Source: Microcoleaceae cyanobacterium UBA11344
GTDB lineage: Bacteria; Cyanobacteriota; Cyanobacteriia; Cyanobacteriales; Microcoleaceae
DNA: 6,076 nucleotides
NCBI GenBank assembly: GCA_003483675.1
Contig: DMYK01000354.1
Coordinates: forward strand, 1-6,076
Direction of reading: 5' to 3'
In this document: positions 1-6,076 of the stretch, one piece after another
How positions within the stretch are numbered: the stretch's first letter is position 1
Layout: every line of letters begins with the position of its first letter
Notes under the pieces: model-generated
What the model saw: the letters and a program-made list of their open reading frames with translations, nothing else
Databases searched by the model: none
Told to the model about the DNA's origin: nothing
Translations under genes and position numbers: made by a program

Positions 1-73
1 TCGACTATTCTGAAAACACAAATGTCGATCGTCCAAATTGTTTTAGCCGTAAGTCCTAAGTTGTTAGAAGCGG
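1..73. other. Downstream flank of the hydrolase gene
   Basis: These bases follow the hydrolase stop codon (on the minus strand) and run to the window edge. I see no gene, hairpin terminator or T-run. They contain CGTAAGTCCT at 48-57, a decamer that recurs at 4197-4206 in the other gene-downstream gap. Confidence 0.5.
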
Positions 74-1078
74 CTACAATTTCATTTTCAACTGATAACA
101 ATTGTCAGCGAGTTTAATCAGTTCGCCCAGGCCCCAAGTACCTTGATCGTTCAAAAGTTCCGCTAGTTGATTCGGGATGGCTTCTAGGCCCAGAAATGCC
201 CCGCTAATGGCACAAGACATTGCTGCGGTCGTATCCACATCGCCACCGACGGCGATGCTAGTACAAAGAGTTTCCCAGTAATCTTCAGGCGATCGCAAAA
301 ACGCATACAAACTCCACAAGACGCTACCGACTACAAAGGGCGAAATTCCTTGCCAAGAGCGATCGTAGTTTAACGGGAGTCCAGCTCTAGAAATCAACTC
401 TACGGCTGATTCTGGGGGCAATTTGACCCATTCAATCAAATCTTTCAGCAACGCGGCAAAGGAAGAATCAACTTCTCCTACCCAGTCGCTCAGTTGGCCG
501 AGAAATGGCTCAGTTTCAATAGTTGCAGATTGCAGGGCGATCGCCACGGCACCGGCGATCGCCACAGCCCCCGCAGAACACCGCGAATCTTGATGGGTGA
601 TGCGCCCTTGATCGCAAGCAGCTTGCACAAGCTGAGACGGGCGATCGTAGAATATTAAGCCGATCGGTGCAGCCCTCATAGCACTACCATTACCAGCACT
701 GGGAGCAGGAGTACCAGCTTCTTGCCAAGCAACGCCCCGGATTAGGCGGTTTGCAGCTTCTTCAGTCGATCGACCGCGCCCGACAATGCGCTCTTGAGCG
801 AAAATGTCAGCAATACGGGTGGCGTAGTCGCTGGGGTCGAATTCGCCACAAGCGAGATAACTTTGGAGGAGTTCGCGGGCGAGTTGGGAATCGTCGGTGT
901 ATTGACCAAAAGGAAAGCCGAAGCGATCGCGATCCTTGATTTTTTTGAGTCTAACTTCATAGCTAACAAAATTTTGGCAAACTTCGGGCGGATAGCCTTC
1001 AACTCTACAGCCTATAGCATCGCCGAGGCACTGACCGATCAGACAACCTCTAAATTGTTCTGGACGCGGTACTGTCAT
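74..1078 (-). CDS. ADP-ribosylglycohydrolase (ARH/DraG-like) family protein
   Basis: A 334-residue protein that fits one complete ARH domain. Family members are dinuclear-metal (usually Mg2+) hydrolases that remove ADP-ribose from proteins or cleave related N- or O-glycosidic bonds; the substrate cannot be read here. Seen in order: an N-terminal helix GCLIGQCLGDAIG (residues 11-23); YTDDS (60-64), where T61, D62 and D63 match the first metal-ligand triad; GNGSAMRAAPIGL (129-141), the conserved central motif; THQDSRCSAGAVAIAG (161-176); and GGDVDTTAAM (278-287), where D280, D282 and T283 match the second metal-ligand set. The usual GGDTDT has V281 in place of its first Thr, but the ligand positions are kept. 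There is no signal peptide or membrane segment, so it is probably cytoplasmic. The ATG at 1078 puts the domain start about ten residues in, as expected; no clear Shine-Dalgarno precedes it. It diverges from the exoprotein gene. Family assignment is firm; specific function is not known. Confidence 0.93.
   Translation of the reverse strand: MTVPRPEQFRGCLIGQCLGDAIGCRVEGYPPEVCQNFVSYEVRLKKIKDRDRFGFPFGQYTDDSQLARELLQSYLACGEFDPSDYATRIADIFAQERIVGRGRSTEEAANRLIRGVAWQEAGTPAPSAGNGSAMRAAPIGLIFYDRPSQLVQAACDQGRITHQDSRCSAGAVAIAGAVAIALQSATIETEPFLGQLSDWVGEVDSSFAALLKDLIEWVKLPPESAVELISRAGLPLNYDRSWQGISPFVVGSVLWSLYAFLRSPEDYWETLCTSIAVGGDVDTTAAMSCAISGAFLGLEAIPNQLAELLNDQGTWGLGELIKLADNCYQLKMKL
289..930. repeat. Four HIP1 octamers (GCGATCGC)
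   Basis: Exact copies of the palindrome GCGATCGC lie at 289-296, 537-544, 555-562 and 923-930, all inside the hydrolase gene. HIP1 is the highly iterated palindrome over-represented in many cyanobacterial genomes. I found no exact copy elsewhere in the window, although near matches such as CCGATCGC and TCGATCGC occur in the exoprotein gene. The sites support a cyanobacterial origin. Confidence 0.9.
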
Positions 1079-1147
1079 TTATCTAGCTTTAAGTAGGTCG
1101 ATCTAATCTTATGTTAAATCCCCAATACTATCTGGAGAAGTTCAACT
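1079..1147. promoter_or_regulatory. Divergent intergenic region, 69 bases
   Basis: This short gap separates the start codons of two divergent genes, so it should hold the 5' leaders of both and possibly both promoters. I see only weak -10-like hexamers: TATGTT at 1110-1115 for the plus-strand gene, and TAAGAT (complement of 1106-1111) for the minus-strand gene. Neither has a good -35 partner. The position is the main evidence; no promoter or operator can be fixed by eye. Confidence 0.4.
1134..1140 (+). promoter_or_regulatory. Ribosome binding site of the exoprotein gene
   Basis: GGAGAAG lies seven bases upstream of the ATG at 1148. It supports that ATG as the start, and the signal peptide begins right after it. 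Confidence 0.7.
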
Positions 1148-1213
1148 ATGTCCCGCCTATCTTCCACTCTACTTTTTGCTTTATTGTTGCTATTTCCCAC
1201 TGCCACTCTCGCT
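1148..1213 (+). other. Signal peptide of the exoprotein
   Basis: Residues 1-22 have a short polar start with one Arg, a core LLFALLLLFP, and a small-residue end TATLA before Gln23. This is a standard Sec type I signal. There is no cysteine at the cleavage site, so it is not a lipoprotein, and there is no sign of the long extended signal peptide found in some large TpsA proteins. Confidence 0.85.
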
Positions 1214-4039
1214 CAAATTGTCCCCGATCGCACTCTGGGAACTGAAAATTCCCGTACAGTATCCGACACCATTAATAACTTACCATCTGACCGCATTGAA
1301 GGCGGTGCAACTCGCGGTGTTAACTTATTTCACAGTTTCCGCGAATTCAATATTGGTGAAGGCAGAGGCGCTTATTTTGCCAATCCCAACGGCATTGCTA
1401 ACATTTTCACCCGCGTTACTGGTGGCAGTCCTTCCAATATTTTAGGAACATTAGGAGTACAAGGAAACGCCAACTTATTTTTACTTAATCCCAAAGGAAT
1501 TGTCTTCGGCCCCAATGCTAGGTTAGATTTACGTGGCTCATTTTTAGGTGCAACTGCTGATAGCATTGTTTTTAATAATGGCTTTGAATTTAGCAGTGCT
1601 AATCCCAGCGCGATGCCATTATTAGCGATTAATATTCCTGTGGGTTTAAGATTTCGAGAAAATCCCGGCACAATAGTCAACTCTTCCCAAGCAATTGGTC
1701 CCACACCAACCTTACCGCCACTTCCCATAGAAATTCCTGTTTCTAACAAACTCGGTTTAGCAGTAGACCCCGGTCAAACTTTAGCATTAATTGGAGGTGA
1801 CATTCAATTAAACGGCGGCAATTTAACAGCTTATACCGGACAAATTCTTCTGGGTAGCGTCAAAAGTCCAGGTTTGGTGCAATTTGAACCAACGGCTTTT
1901 GGTCTGAATTTAAACTACAGCAATATTCAGAACTTCGGCAATATTGAAATGAACAGTGCATTGATAAATACCAGCGGATTAGGAGGTGGAAAAATTGACA
2001 TCAGAGGCTCAAACGTCACCGTCAGCAGTTCGGGAATTTATAGCCTGACACTGGGAAATATTGATGGTAGAGCGATTGACATCAACGCCCAAAACTTGCG
2101 AGTAGATAGAGGGTCACAAATTCTCAGTCCTACACTGGGAGATGGGAAGGGGAGCAATATCAACATCCGCGCTACTGACTCAGTAGAAATGATCGGGCTG
2201 GGAATTGAAGGCTATCAGCGGGTTTACAGCCAATATGTGGCATCTGGAACAGTCAACCCTTTTGACCGGCAAATTGTTCTGAACGCTGGGACTGTTGGCA
2301 CTGGAGTGGCCGGAGACATTAACATTGACGCTGGACGGCTGCTGATGCGCGATGGAGTAGTGGGCGGTAACCTCACCTTTGGTGCTGGAAATGGCCGAAA
2401 TCTGACAGTCCGCGCTAATAGCGTCGAGATCATAAGTTCAGTGTTTAACAACGGAACAACTCGCGGAAGTACCGGCCAAGGCGGCAGCATAACTGTTGAG
2501 GCCCAACGGTTAATCATGCGCGATGGAGCCAATCTCGTCAGCATCAGCCGCAGTGATGGAGCATCGGGGAATATCGCGATTAAAACCAATGAATCTGTAG
2601 AATTGTCGGGGAGTCTCCCGGTCAGTACGGCACAAACTGTGCTTGGCACTAACTCTTTTGATGGGAAGGGGAAAGCCGGGGATATTACCATCGACACTAA
2701 GCGGCTGAGTGTTTCTGATGGAGCCGTAATTAGTTTATCGACGGGTGCGATTATTGGCCAAGCTGTGTTTTCTACAAGTGGGGGGCCTGGAGGAAATTTA
2801 ACTGTGAGAGCTTCAGAGTCGATCGAAGTGAGCGGCGTGTCTGGAGTTTTGGGGAATGCAGGCTACGCGCCGAGTGCTCTGGGTACTCAAACTACAACCT
2901 CTGGTAGAGGTGGAGATATCCGCGTCTCTACGCCCATGCTCACTCTGCGGAATGGGGGGATTATTTCTGCGGCTGCTTTGGGTGCAGCAGATGCGGGAGA
3001 TATTACAATTAATGCCGATCGCATAGAAGTGCAAGGCATCGCGAGTAACGGTGGCTTCAGAAGTAAAATTGAGGCTTCGACTGGCACTGCTTATACTGTT
3101 GTCAATCCCAACGCTACGGGGAATGCGGGTTCGTTGAATTTGAATGTAAATCGATTGATTGTCCGGGATGGCGCAACGGTTAATGTTCAGGCTTTGGGAA
3201 CAGGGCGATCTGGAAATATTAACATTGTAGCTAACTCGATCGCCCTGGATAACAAAGCCAGCATTGACGGTACAACTGTATCTGGTACGGGGGCAAACAT
3301 TAACCTCAAAGCGCGAGACATTCAGTTGCGGCGCGGCAGCAGAATTACAACGGATACAGGTAGTTCTGACGGTGGAAATATCAGAATTAATAGCGATATT
3401 CTCGCTACTCTTCCCAATGAAAATAATGATATTACAGCTAATGCTCGCACAGCTACGGGAGGCCAAGTTACGGTGAATGTCCCGAATGTCTTTGGTTTTA
3501 CTGCCATTAATCGCGATCGAGCCAGAAGTAGTTTAGGATTAAATGATGCTGAATTTGCTGCCTTACAAGTGAATCCAACTTCTTTACTTCCCACTAGCGA
3601 TATCGCCGCCATTTCTCAACAGGCTGGCCCAGCTTTACAAGGGGCAGTAACTTTTAGCACTGCTGGTGTAAATCCCGCTTCTGGGTTAGTAGAATTGCCG
3701 CAAAATATTGTCGATCCAACCACATTAATTGCTGCTAATCCCTGCATAGAAAGGGAAGAGGATGAGTTTACTGTTACTGGTAAAGGGGGAGTACCACCGA
3801 GCCCTAATGATGTCCTTAGTAGCGATTCTGCTCAGTTTAGTTGGGTGGAATCAGCGGTAGGTGGAAGTCAGAAAACAGAAGGTAAAAGGGCAGAAATAGA
3901 AATCCAGCCAAAGGCAGTTATTCCGGCTCAAGGTTGGGTGATAGATGATAAAGGACAAGTAACGCTTGTAGCGTACAATTCAACGGCTCAAGTTCCGCAG
4001 CGCTCAAGGCGAGCTTTGTCTGTTTGCACACCACGCTGA
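1148..4039 (+). CDS. Filamentous haemagglutinin-like exoprotein with TPS secretion domain (TpsA type)
   Basis: A complete 963-residue protein. Residues 1-22 are a Sec signal peptide with a hydrophobic run and probable cleavage at TLA|QIVPD. Residues 23 to about 150 match the haemagglutination-activity/TPS domain in its cyanobacterial form, with NPNGI (79-83) and NPKGIVFG (114-121). In known systems this domain is recognised by an outer-membrane TpsB pore that exports the protein. From about residue 210 to 780 the chain is rich in Gly, Asn, Ser and alternating Ile/Val/Leu, as in a right-handed beta-helix, with recurring elements such as RDG (401, 458, 673) and AGDI-N/T-I. The tail (about 781-963) holds the only cysteines, C866 and C960, and a GKGGVPPSPND segment typical of cyanobacterial relatives. 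It is probably a surface or secreted adhesin-like protein. No TpsB gene is present in the window, so export is inferred; ligand and biological role are unknown. Confidence 0.9.
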   Translation: MSRLSSTLLFALLLLFPTATLAQIVPDRTLGTENSRTVSDTINNLPSDRIEGGATRGVNLFHSFREFNIGEGRGAYFANPNGIANIFTRVTGGSPSNILGTLGVQGNANLFLLNPKGIVFGPNARLDLRGSFLGATADSIVFNNGFEFSSANPSAMPLLAINIPVGLRFRENPGTIVNSSQAIGPTPTLPPLPIEIPVSNKLGLAVDPGQTLALIGGDIQLNGGNLTAYTGQILLGSVKSPGLVQFEPTAFGLNLNYSNIQNFGNIEMNSALINTSGLGGGKIDIRGSNVTVSSSGIYSLTLGNIDGRAIDINAQNLRVDRGSQILSPTLGDGKGSNINIRATDSVEMIGLGIEGYQRVYSQYVASGTVNPFDRQIVLNAGTVGTGVAGDINIDAGRLLMRDGVVGGNLTFGAGNGRNLTVRANSVEIISSVFNNGTTRGSTGQGGSITVEAQRLIMRDGANLVSISRSDGASGNIAIKTNESVELSGSLPVSTAQTVLGTNSFDGKGKAGDITIDTKRLSVSDGAVISLSTGAIIGQAVFSTSGGPGGNLTVRASESIEVSGVSGVLGNAGYAPSALGTQTTTSGRGGDIRVSTPMLTLRNGGIISAAALGAADAGDITINADRIEVQGIASNGGFRSKIEASTGTAYTVVNPNATGNAGSLNLNVNRLIVRDGATVNVQALGTGRSGNINIVANSIALDNKASIDGTTVSGTGANINLKARDIQLRRGSRITTDTGSSDGGNIRINSDILATLPNENNDITANARTATGGQVTVNVPNVFGFTAINRDRARSSLGLNDAEFAALQVNPTSLLPTSDIAAISQQAGPALQGAVTFSTAGVNPASGLVELPQNIVDPTTLIAANPCIEREEDEFTVTGKGGVPPSPNDVLSSDSAQFSWVESAVGGSQKTEGKRAEIEIQPKAVIPAQGWVIDDKGQVTLVAYNSTAQVPQRSRRALSVCTPR
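1955..3487 (+). repeat. Coding region for the repetitive predicted beta-helix
   Basis: Residues about 270-780 are built from degenerate repeats in which an xLxxRDGA-like turn is followed by a Gly-rich GxGxAGxI stretch and then an Ile/Val-rich strand. Some similarity remains at DNA level. ATGCGCGATGGAG occurs at 2345-2357 and 2516-2528, 171 bases (57 codons) apart. GATGGGAAGGGGA occurs at 2141-2153 and 2660-2672, 519 bases (173 codons) apart. Both spacings keep the frame, which fits growth by internal duplication. Repeat boundaries are approximate. Confidence 0.65.
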
Positions 4040-4064
4040 AATGCGGTTGATTGGAACGGAATTA

Positions 4065-4122
4065 TGTCATCCTGAGCGTAGCGAAGGATCTCGCTCGATG
4101 CTTCGCTGCGCTCACCATGACA
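4065..4122. repeat. Long imperfect palindrome (REP-like intergenic repeat)
   Basis: Two 22-base arms, 4065-4086 and 4101-4122, are inverted copies with 19 of 22 positions matching, separated by a 14-base loop. The mismatches are CC opposite CC near the outer end, and one site that would be a U-G wobble in a plus-strand RNA. The arms contain GAGCGTAGCGAAG and CTTCGCTGCGCTC. The sequence closely resembles a dispersed bacterial repeat often mis-translated as small proteins containing HPERSEGS or GERSEASS. It begins 25 bases after the exoprotein stop codon, in a convergent gap. No T-run follows on either strand, so it is not a standard intrinsic terminator, though it could protect mRNA 3' ends. 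Confidence 0.8.
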
Positions 4123-4182
4123 AAATAGGCGCTCACCATGACAAAATAGGCGCTCACCATGACAAAATAGGCACTCACCATG
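4108..4182. repeat. 21-base tandem repeat, three full copies plus a partial
   Basis: Identical 21-base units occupy 4108-4128, 4129-4149 and 4150-4170. Each begins GCGCTCACCATGACA and ends AAATAG. A partial copy, GCACTCACCATG, follows at 4171-4182 with one G-to-A change. The first unit contains the outer 15 bases of the right arm of the neighbouring palindrome, so the array looks like tandem copying of that arm and its flank. The 21-base period is a multiple of three, which keeps a spurious reading frame open on the minus strand. Confidence 0.95.
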
Positions 4183-4268
4183 CCACACCGGTTTTGCGTA
4201 AGTCCTGAATTAAAAACGTCCGGTGGAACCGAGAAGGTTGCTATACAATTTTAACCCATAACATCAAA

Positions 4269-4289
4269 GGACACGGCAATGCCGTGTCC
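4269..4289 (-). terminator. Hairpin, possible glnN terminator
   Basis: Perfect 9-bp arms GGACACGGC (4269-4277) and GCCGTGTCC (4281-4289) flank an AAT loop. On the minus strand the hairpin lies 35 bases beyond the glnN stop codon and is followed by TTTGATGTTA, a poor T-tract. It may stop glnN transcription or act in both directions. Similar ACGGCAATGCCGT palindromes are, from memory, common dispersed repeats in cyanobacterial genomes, so it may simply be one of those. Confidence 0.5.
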
Positions 4290-4324
4290 CCACAAATCTC
4301 ACCGGAAATTAACCAGGTTTGCGA

Positions 4325-6076
4325 TTACTTAACAAACAACATTTCCTGATAAGTAGGCAGTGGCCACAAATCATCAGCCACTTCACCTTCCAAAGCATCC
4401 ACATACTGGCGAACCTCATCCATCAAAGGACGAATTGTTTGCGAAGCATACTGCATATGCTCTTCTGTCGAAGCAAAATCGTGCTTGCTCAAAGTATCAG
4501 TTAACTTGCTCACATAATCCATCATGGATTTAACCAGCGTGGCTACTTTTTCGGCAGTTTCTTTGTCCAGTTCAATGCCAATCTCTTTCAATCCAGCAAT
4601 CGTGCTGGAAAGATCAGACAAATACCTCACCGCTGCCGGATAAATCATGGTTTTTGTCATGCTCACTACCAGTTTCGCTTCGACTTCAATTGCCAGCAAA
4701 TACTGCTCTGCATAGACATCGTAACGGCTTTCCAATTCAACAGGAGTCAAAACACCTGTCTTTTCAAACAGCTCTTCAATGTATCCTTCTTTCAAAACAG
4801 GCAAAGCATCGGCGCTAGTCCGCAAGTTAGCTAAACCCCGTTCCTCGGCCATTTTGTGCCATTCCTCAGAATAGCCATTGCCGCCAAATACCACCGCACC
4901 ATGCTCGTCCATCACCTCTTTCAGGACAGTTTGGATGGCAGCATTGAGTTCAGTTCCTGTAGCCAAATCGCTGTCTAACTTGTTAGCAATCCAGTCCAAA
5001 GAATCTGCCAGAATTGTATTCATCGCCACCAACGGCCCCGAAACAGACTGACCAGAACCTACTGCACGGAATTCAAAACGGTTGCCAGTAAAAGCAAAGG
5101 GCGATGTCCGGTTTCTGTCCCCGGCATCCTTCTGGAAAATAGGCAATGTATCCACCCCTAAATTCATGATTCCCCGGCCTTGAGAGTCCTTAGCTTCTCC
5201 TTGACTAATTTGCTCGAACACATCTTCTAATTGCGAACCCAAATAGACAGACATAATCGCTGGTGGAGCCTCATTAGCACCCAATCTGTGGTCGTTACTA
5301 GCAGTAGCAACTACCGCGCGCAAAAGCGACCCGTATTTGTGAGCTCCGCGAATCACAGCGCCACAGAAAACTAGAAATTGTACGTTTGAGTGTGGCGTAT
5401 CACCTGGGTCTAATAAGTTTCCTTGAGTAGCATTGCCAACAGACCAGTTGACGTGCTTACCAGAACCGTTAATGCCTGCAAAGGGTTTTTCGTGCAGCAA
5501 GCAGACAAAACCATGTTTCTTCGCAGTATTACGAAGAATTGTCATGGTTAATTGTTGGTGGTCGCTGGCGACGTTTGCTGCTTCAAAAAATGGTGCAATT
5601 TCAAACTGACCGGGAGCTACTTCGTTGTGGCGGGTTTTGGCAGGAATGCCCAGGCGGTACATTCTTTCTTCTACTTCCTGCATGAACACTTGAACGCGCT
5701 CTGGAATTGCTCCAAAATAGTGGTCGTCAAATTGCTGACCTTTGGCTGGAGGTTTGCCAAACAGGGTGCGACCTGCTAACATTAAGTCGGGGCGATTGTT
5801 GGCAAAATTTGAATCTATCAGGAAGTATTCTTGTTCAGCACCGCAACTGGAATTTACCGGAGCAATTTCGGTATTTCCTAATAGTTTCAAAACTCTGGTT
5901 GCTGCTTTGTTCATTGCGGCAATGGAACGTAAAAGCGGCGTTTTCTTGTCTAATGCTTCACCTGTCCAGGATATGAAAACAGTGGGAATGCACAAGGTCA
6001 TTCCGTTGTCTGTTTCCATTACATAAGCAGGGCTGGTGACATCCCAGGCTGTATATCCGCGAGCTGCGGCGGTGGA
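4325..6076 (-). CDS. glnN: Glutamine synthetase type III (GSIII), N-terminus outside the window
   Basis: The frame is open to the right edge and encodes the C-terminal 583 residues. Members are usually a little over 700 residues, so roughly 140 are missing. The ATG at 6019 is internal: codons upstream of it read [18 protein letters not shown], which fits the family. The enzyme makes glutamine from glutamate, ammonia and ATP in the cytoplasm, feeding the GS-GOGAT cycle. [16 protein letters not shown] (5441-5488) satisfies the glutamine synthetase ATP-binding signature. [16 protein letters not shown] (5054-5101) is a GSIII hallmark. [10 protein letters not shown] (near 5840) and [14 protein letters not shown] (near 5620) carry the expected active-site acidic residues. 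The long helical C-terminus ending [17 protein letters not shown] is normal for GSIII, so the 3' end is intact. In cyanobacteria glnN is typically induced by nitrogen starvation through NtcA, but its promoter is not in the window. Confidence 0.96.
   Translation of the reverse strand, partial: STAAARGYTAWDVTSPAYVMETDNGMTLCIPTVFISWTGEALDKKTPLLRSIAAMNKAATRVLKLLGNTEIAPVNSSCGAEQEYFLIDSNFANNRPDLMLAGRTLFGKPPAKGQQFDDHYFGAIPERVQVFMQEVEERMYRLGIPAKTRHNEVAPGQFEIAPFFEAANVASDHQQLTMTILRNTAKKHGFVCLLHEKPFAGINGSGKHVNWSVGNATQGNLLDPGDTPHSNVQFLVFCGAVIRGAHKYGSLLRAVVATASNDHRLGANEAPPAIMSVYLGSQLEDVFEQISQGEAKDSQGRGIMNLGVDTLPIFQKDAGDRNRTSPFAFTGNRFEFRAVGSGQSVSGPLVAMNTILADSLDWIANKLDSDLATGTELNAAIQTVLKEVMDEHGAVVFGGNGYSEEWHKMAEERGLANLRTSADALPVLKEGYIEELFEKTGVLTPVELESRYDVYAEQYLLAIEVEAKLVVSMTKTMIYPAAVRYLSDLSSTIAGLKEIGIELDKETAEKVATLVKSMMDYVSKLTDTLSKHDFASTEEHMQYASQTIRPLMDEVRQYVDALEGEVADDLWPLPTYQEMLFVK

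Noticed and set aside
794..1096. A 100-residue plus-strand frame opposite the hydrolase
   Set aside because: It lies antisense to the well-conserved N-terminal part of the hydrolase and has no recognisable domain, so it is best seen as a chance frame.
2224..3466. Long minus-strand frames (157 and 217 residues) opposite the exoprotein
   Set aside because: They are antisense to a clear repetitive coding region. Repetitive codon use keeps complementary frames open, and the translations show no family features.
4108..4182. Possible CRISPR array
   Set aside because: The 21-base units are contiguous with no spacers, and no cas gene is present.
3988..4188. A 66-residue minus-strand reading frame with repeated CHGERLF units
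   Set aside because: It is a translation of the 21-base tandem repeat and the palindrome. The frame stays open because 21 is a multiple of three, and it overlaps the end of the exoprotein gene. Similar ERSEAS-type proteins are known mis-annotations of this repeat.
6017..6019. ATG at 6019 as the glnN start
   Set aside because: The same frame continues upstream to the window edge with family-like sequence ([10 protein letters not shown]), so this Met is internal and the gene is cut by the window.

Overview
The window looks like chromosomal DNA of a cyanobacterium, probably a filamentous non-heterocystous (Oscillatoria/Microcoleus-like) one. The evidence is a type III glutamine synthetase, a haemagglutinin-type exoprotein with the cyanobacterial version of the two-partner-secretion domain, four copies of the octamer GCGATCGC (HIP1), and short palindromic repeats between genes. 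The genus is an inference; the phylum is fairly safe.

Layout. Positions 74-1078 (minus) encode a complete ADP-ribosylglycohydrolase-family hydrolase. Across a 69-base divergent gap, 1148-4039 (plus) encodes a complete 963-residue secreted filamentous-haemagglutinin-like protein. It has a signal peptide, a TPS secretion domain, a long repetitive predicted beta-helix and a C-terminal tail carrying the protein's only two cysteines. A 285-base convergent gap (4040-4324) follows, filled with non-coding structure: a 58-base imperfect palindrome whose outer right arm has been tandemly copied in 21-base steps, then a perfect 9-bp hairpin. Positions 4325-6076 (minus) encode the C-terminal 583 residues of a type III glutamine synthetase (GlnN); its N-terminus lies beyond the right edge.

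The three genes do not form an operon. The hydrolase and exoprotein diverge, and the exoprotein and glnN converge. No shared pathway is evident: the first gene is a probable ADP-ribose-protein or small-molecule hydrolase, the second is an envelope/surface protein, and the third assimilates ammonium. I see no TpsB transporter, defence system, transposase, tRNA, rRNA or CRISPR array. The most unusual material is the repeat structure in the convergent gap; I found no convincing evidence of a new multi-gene system.
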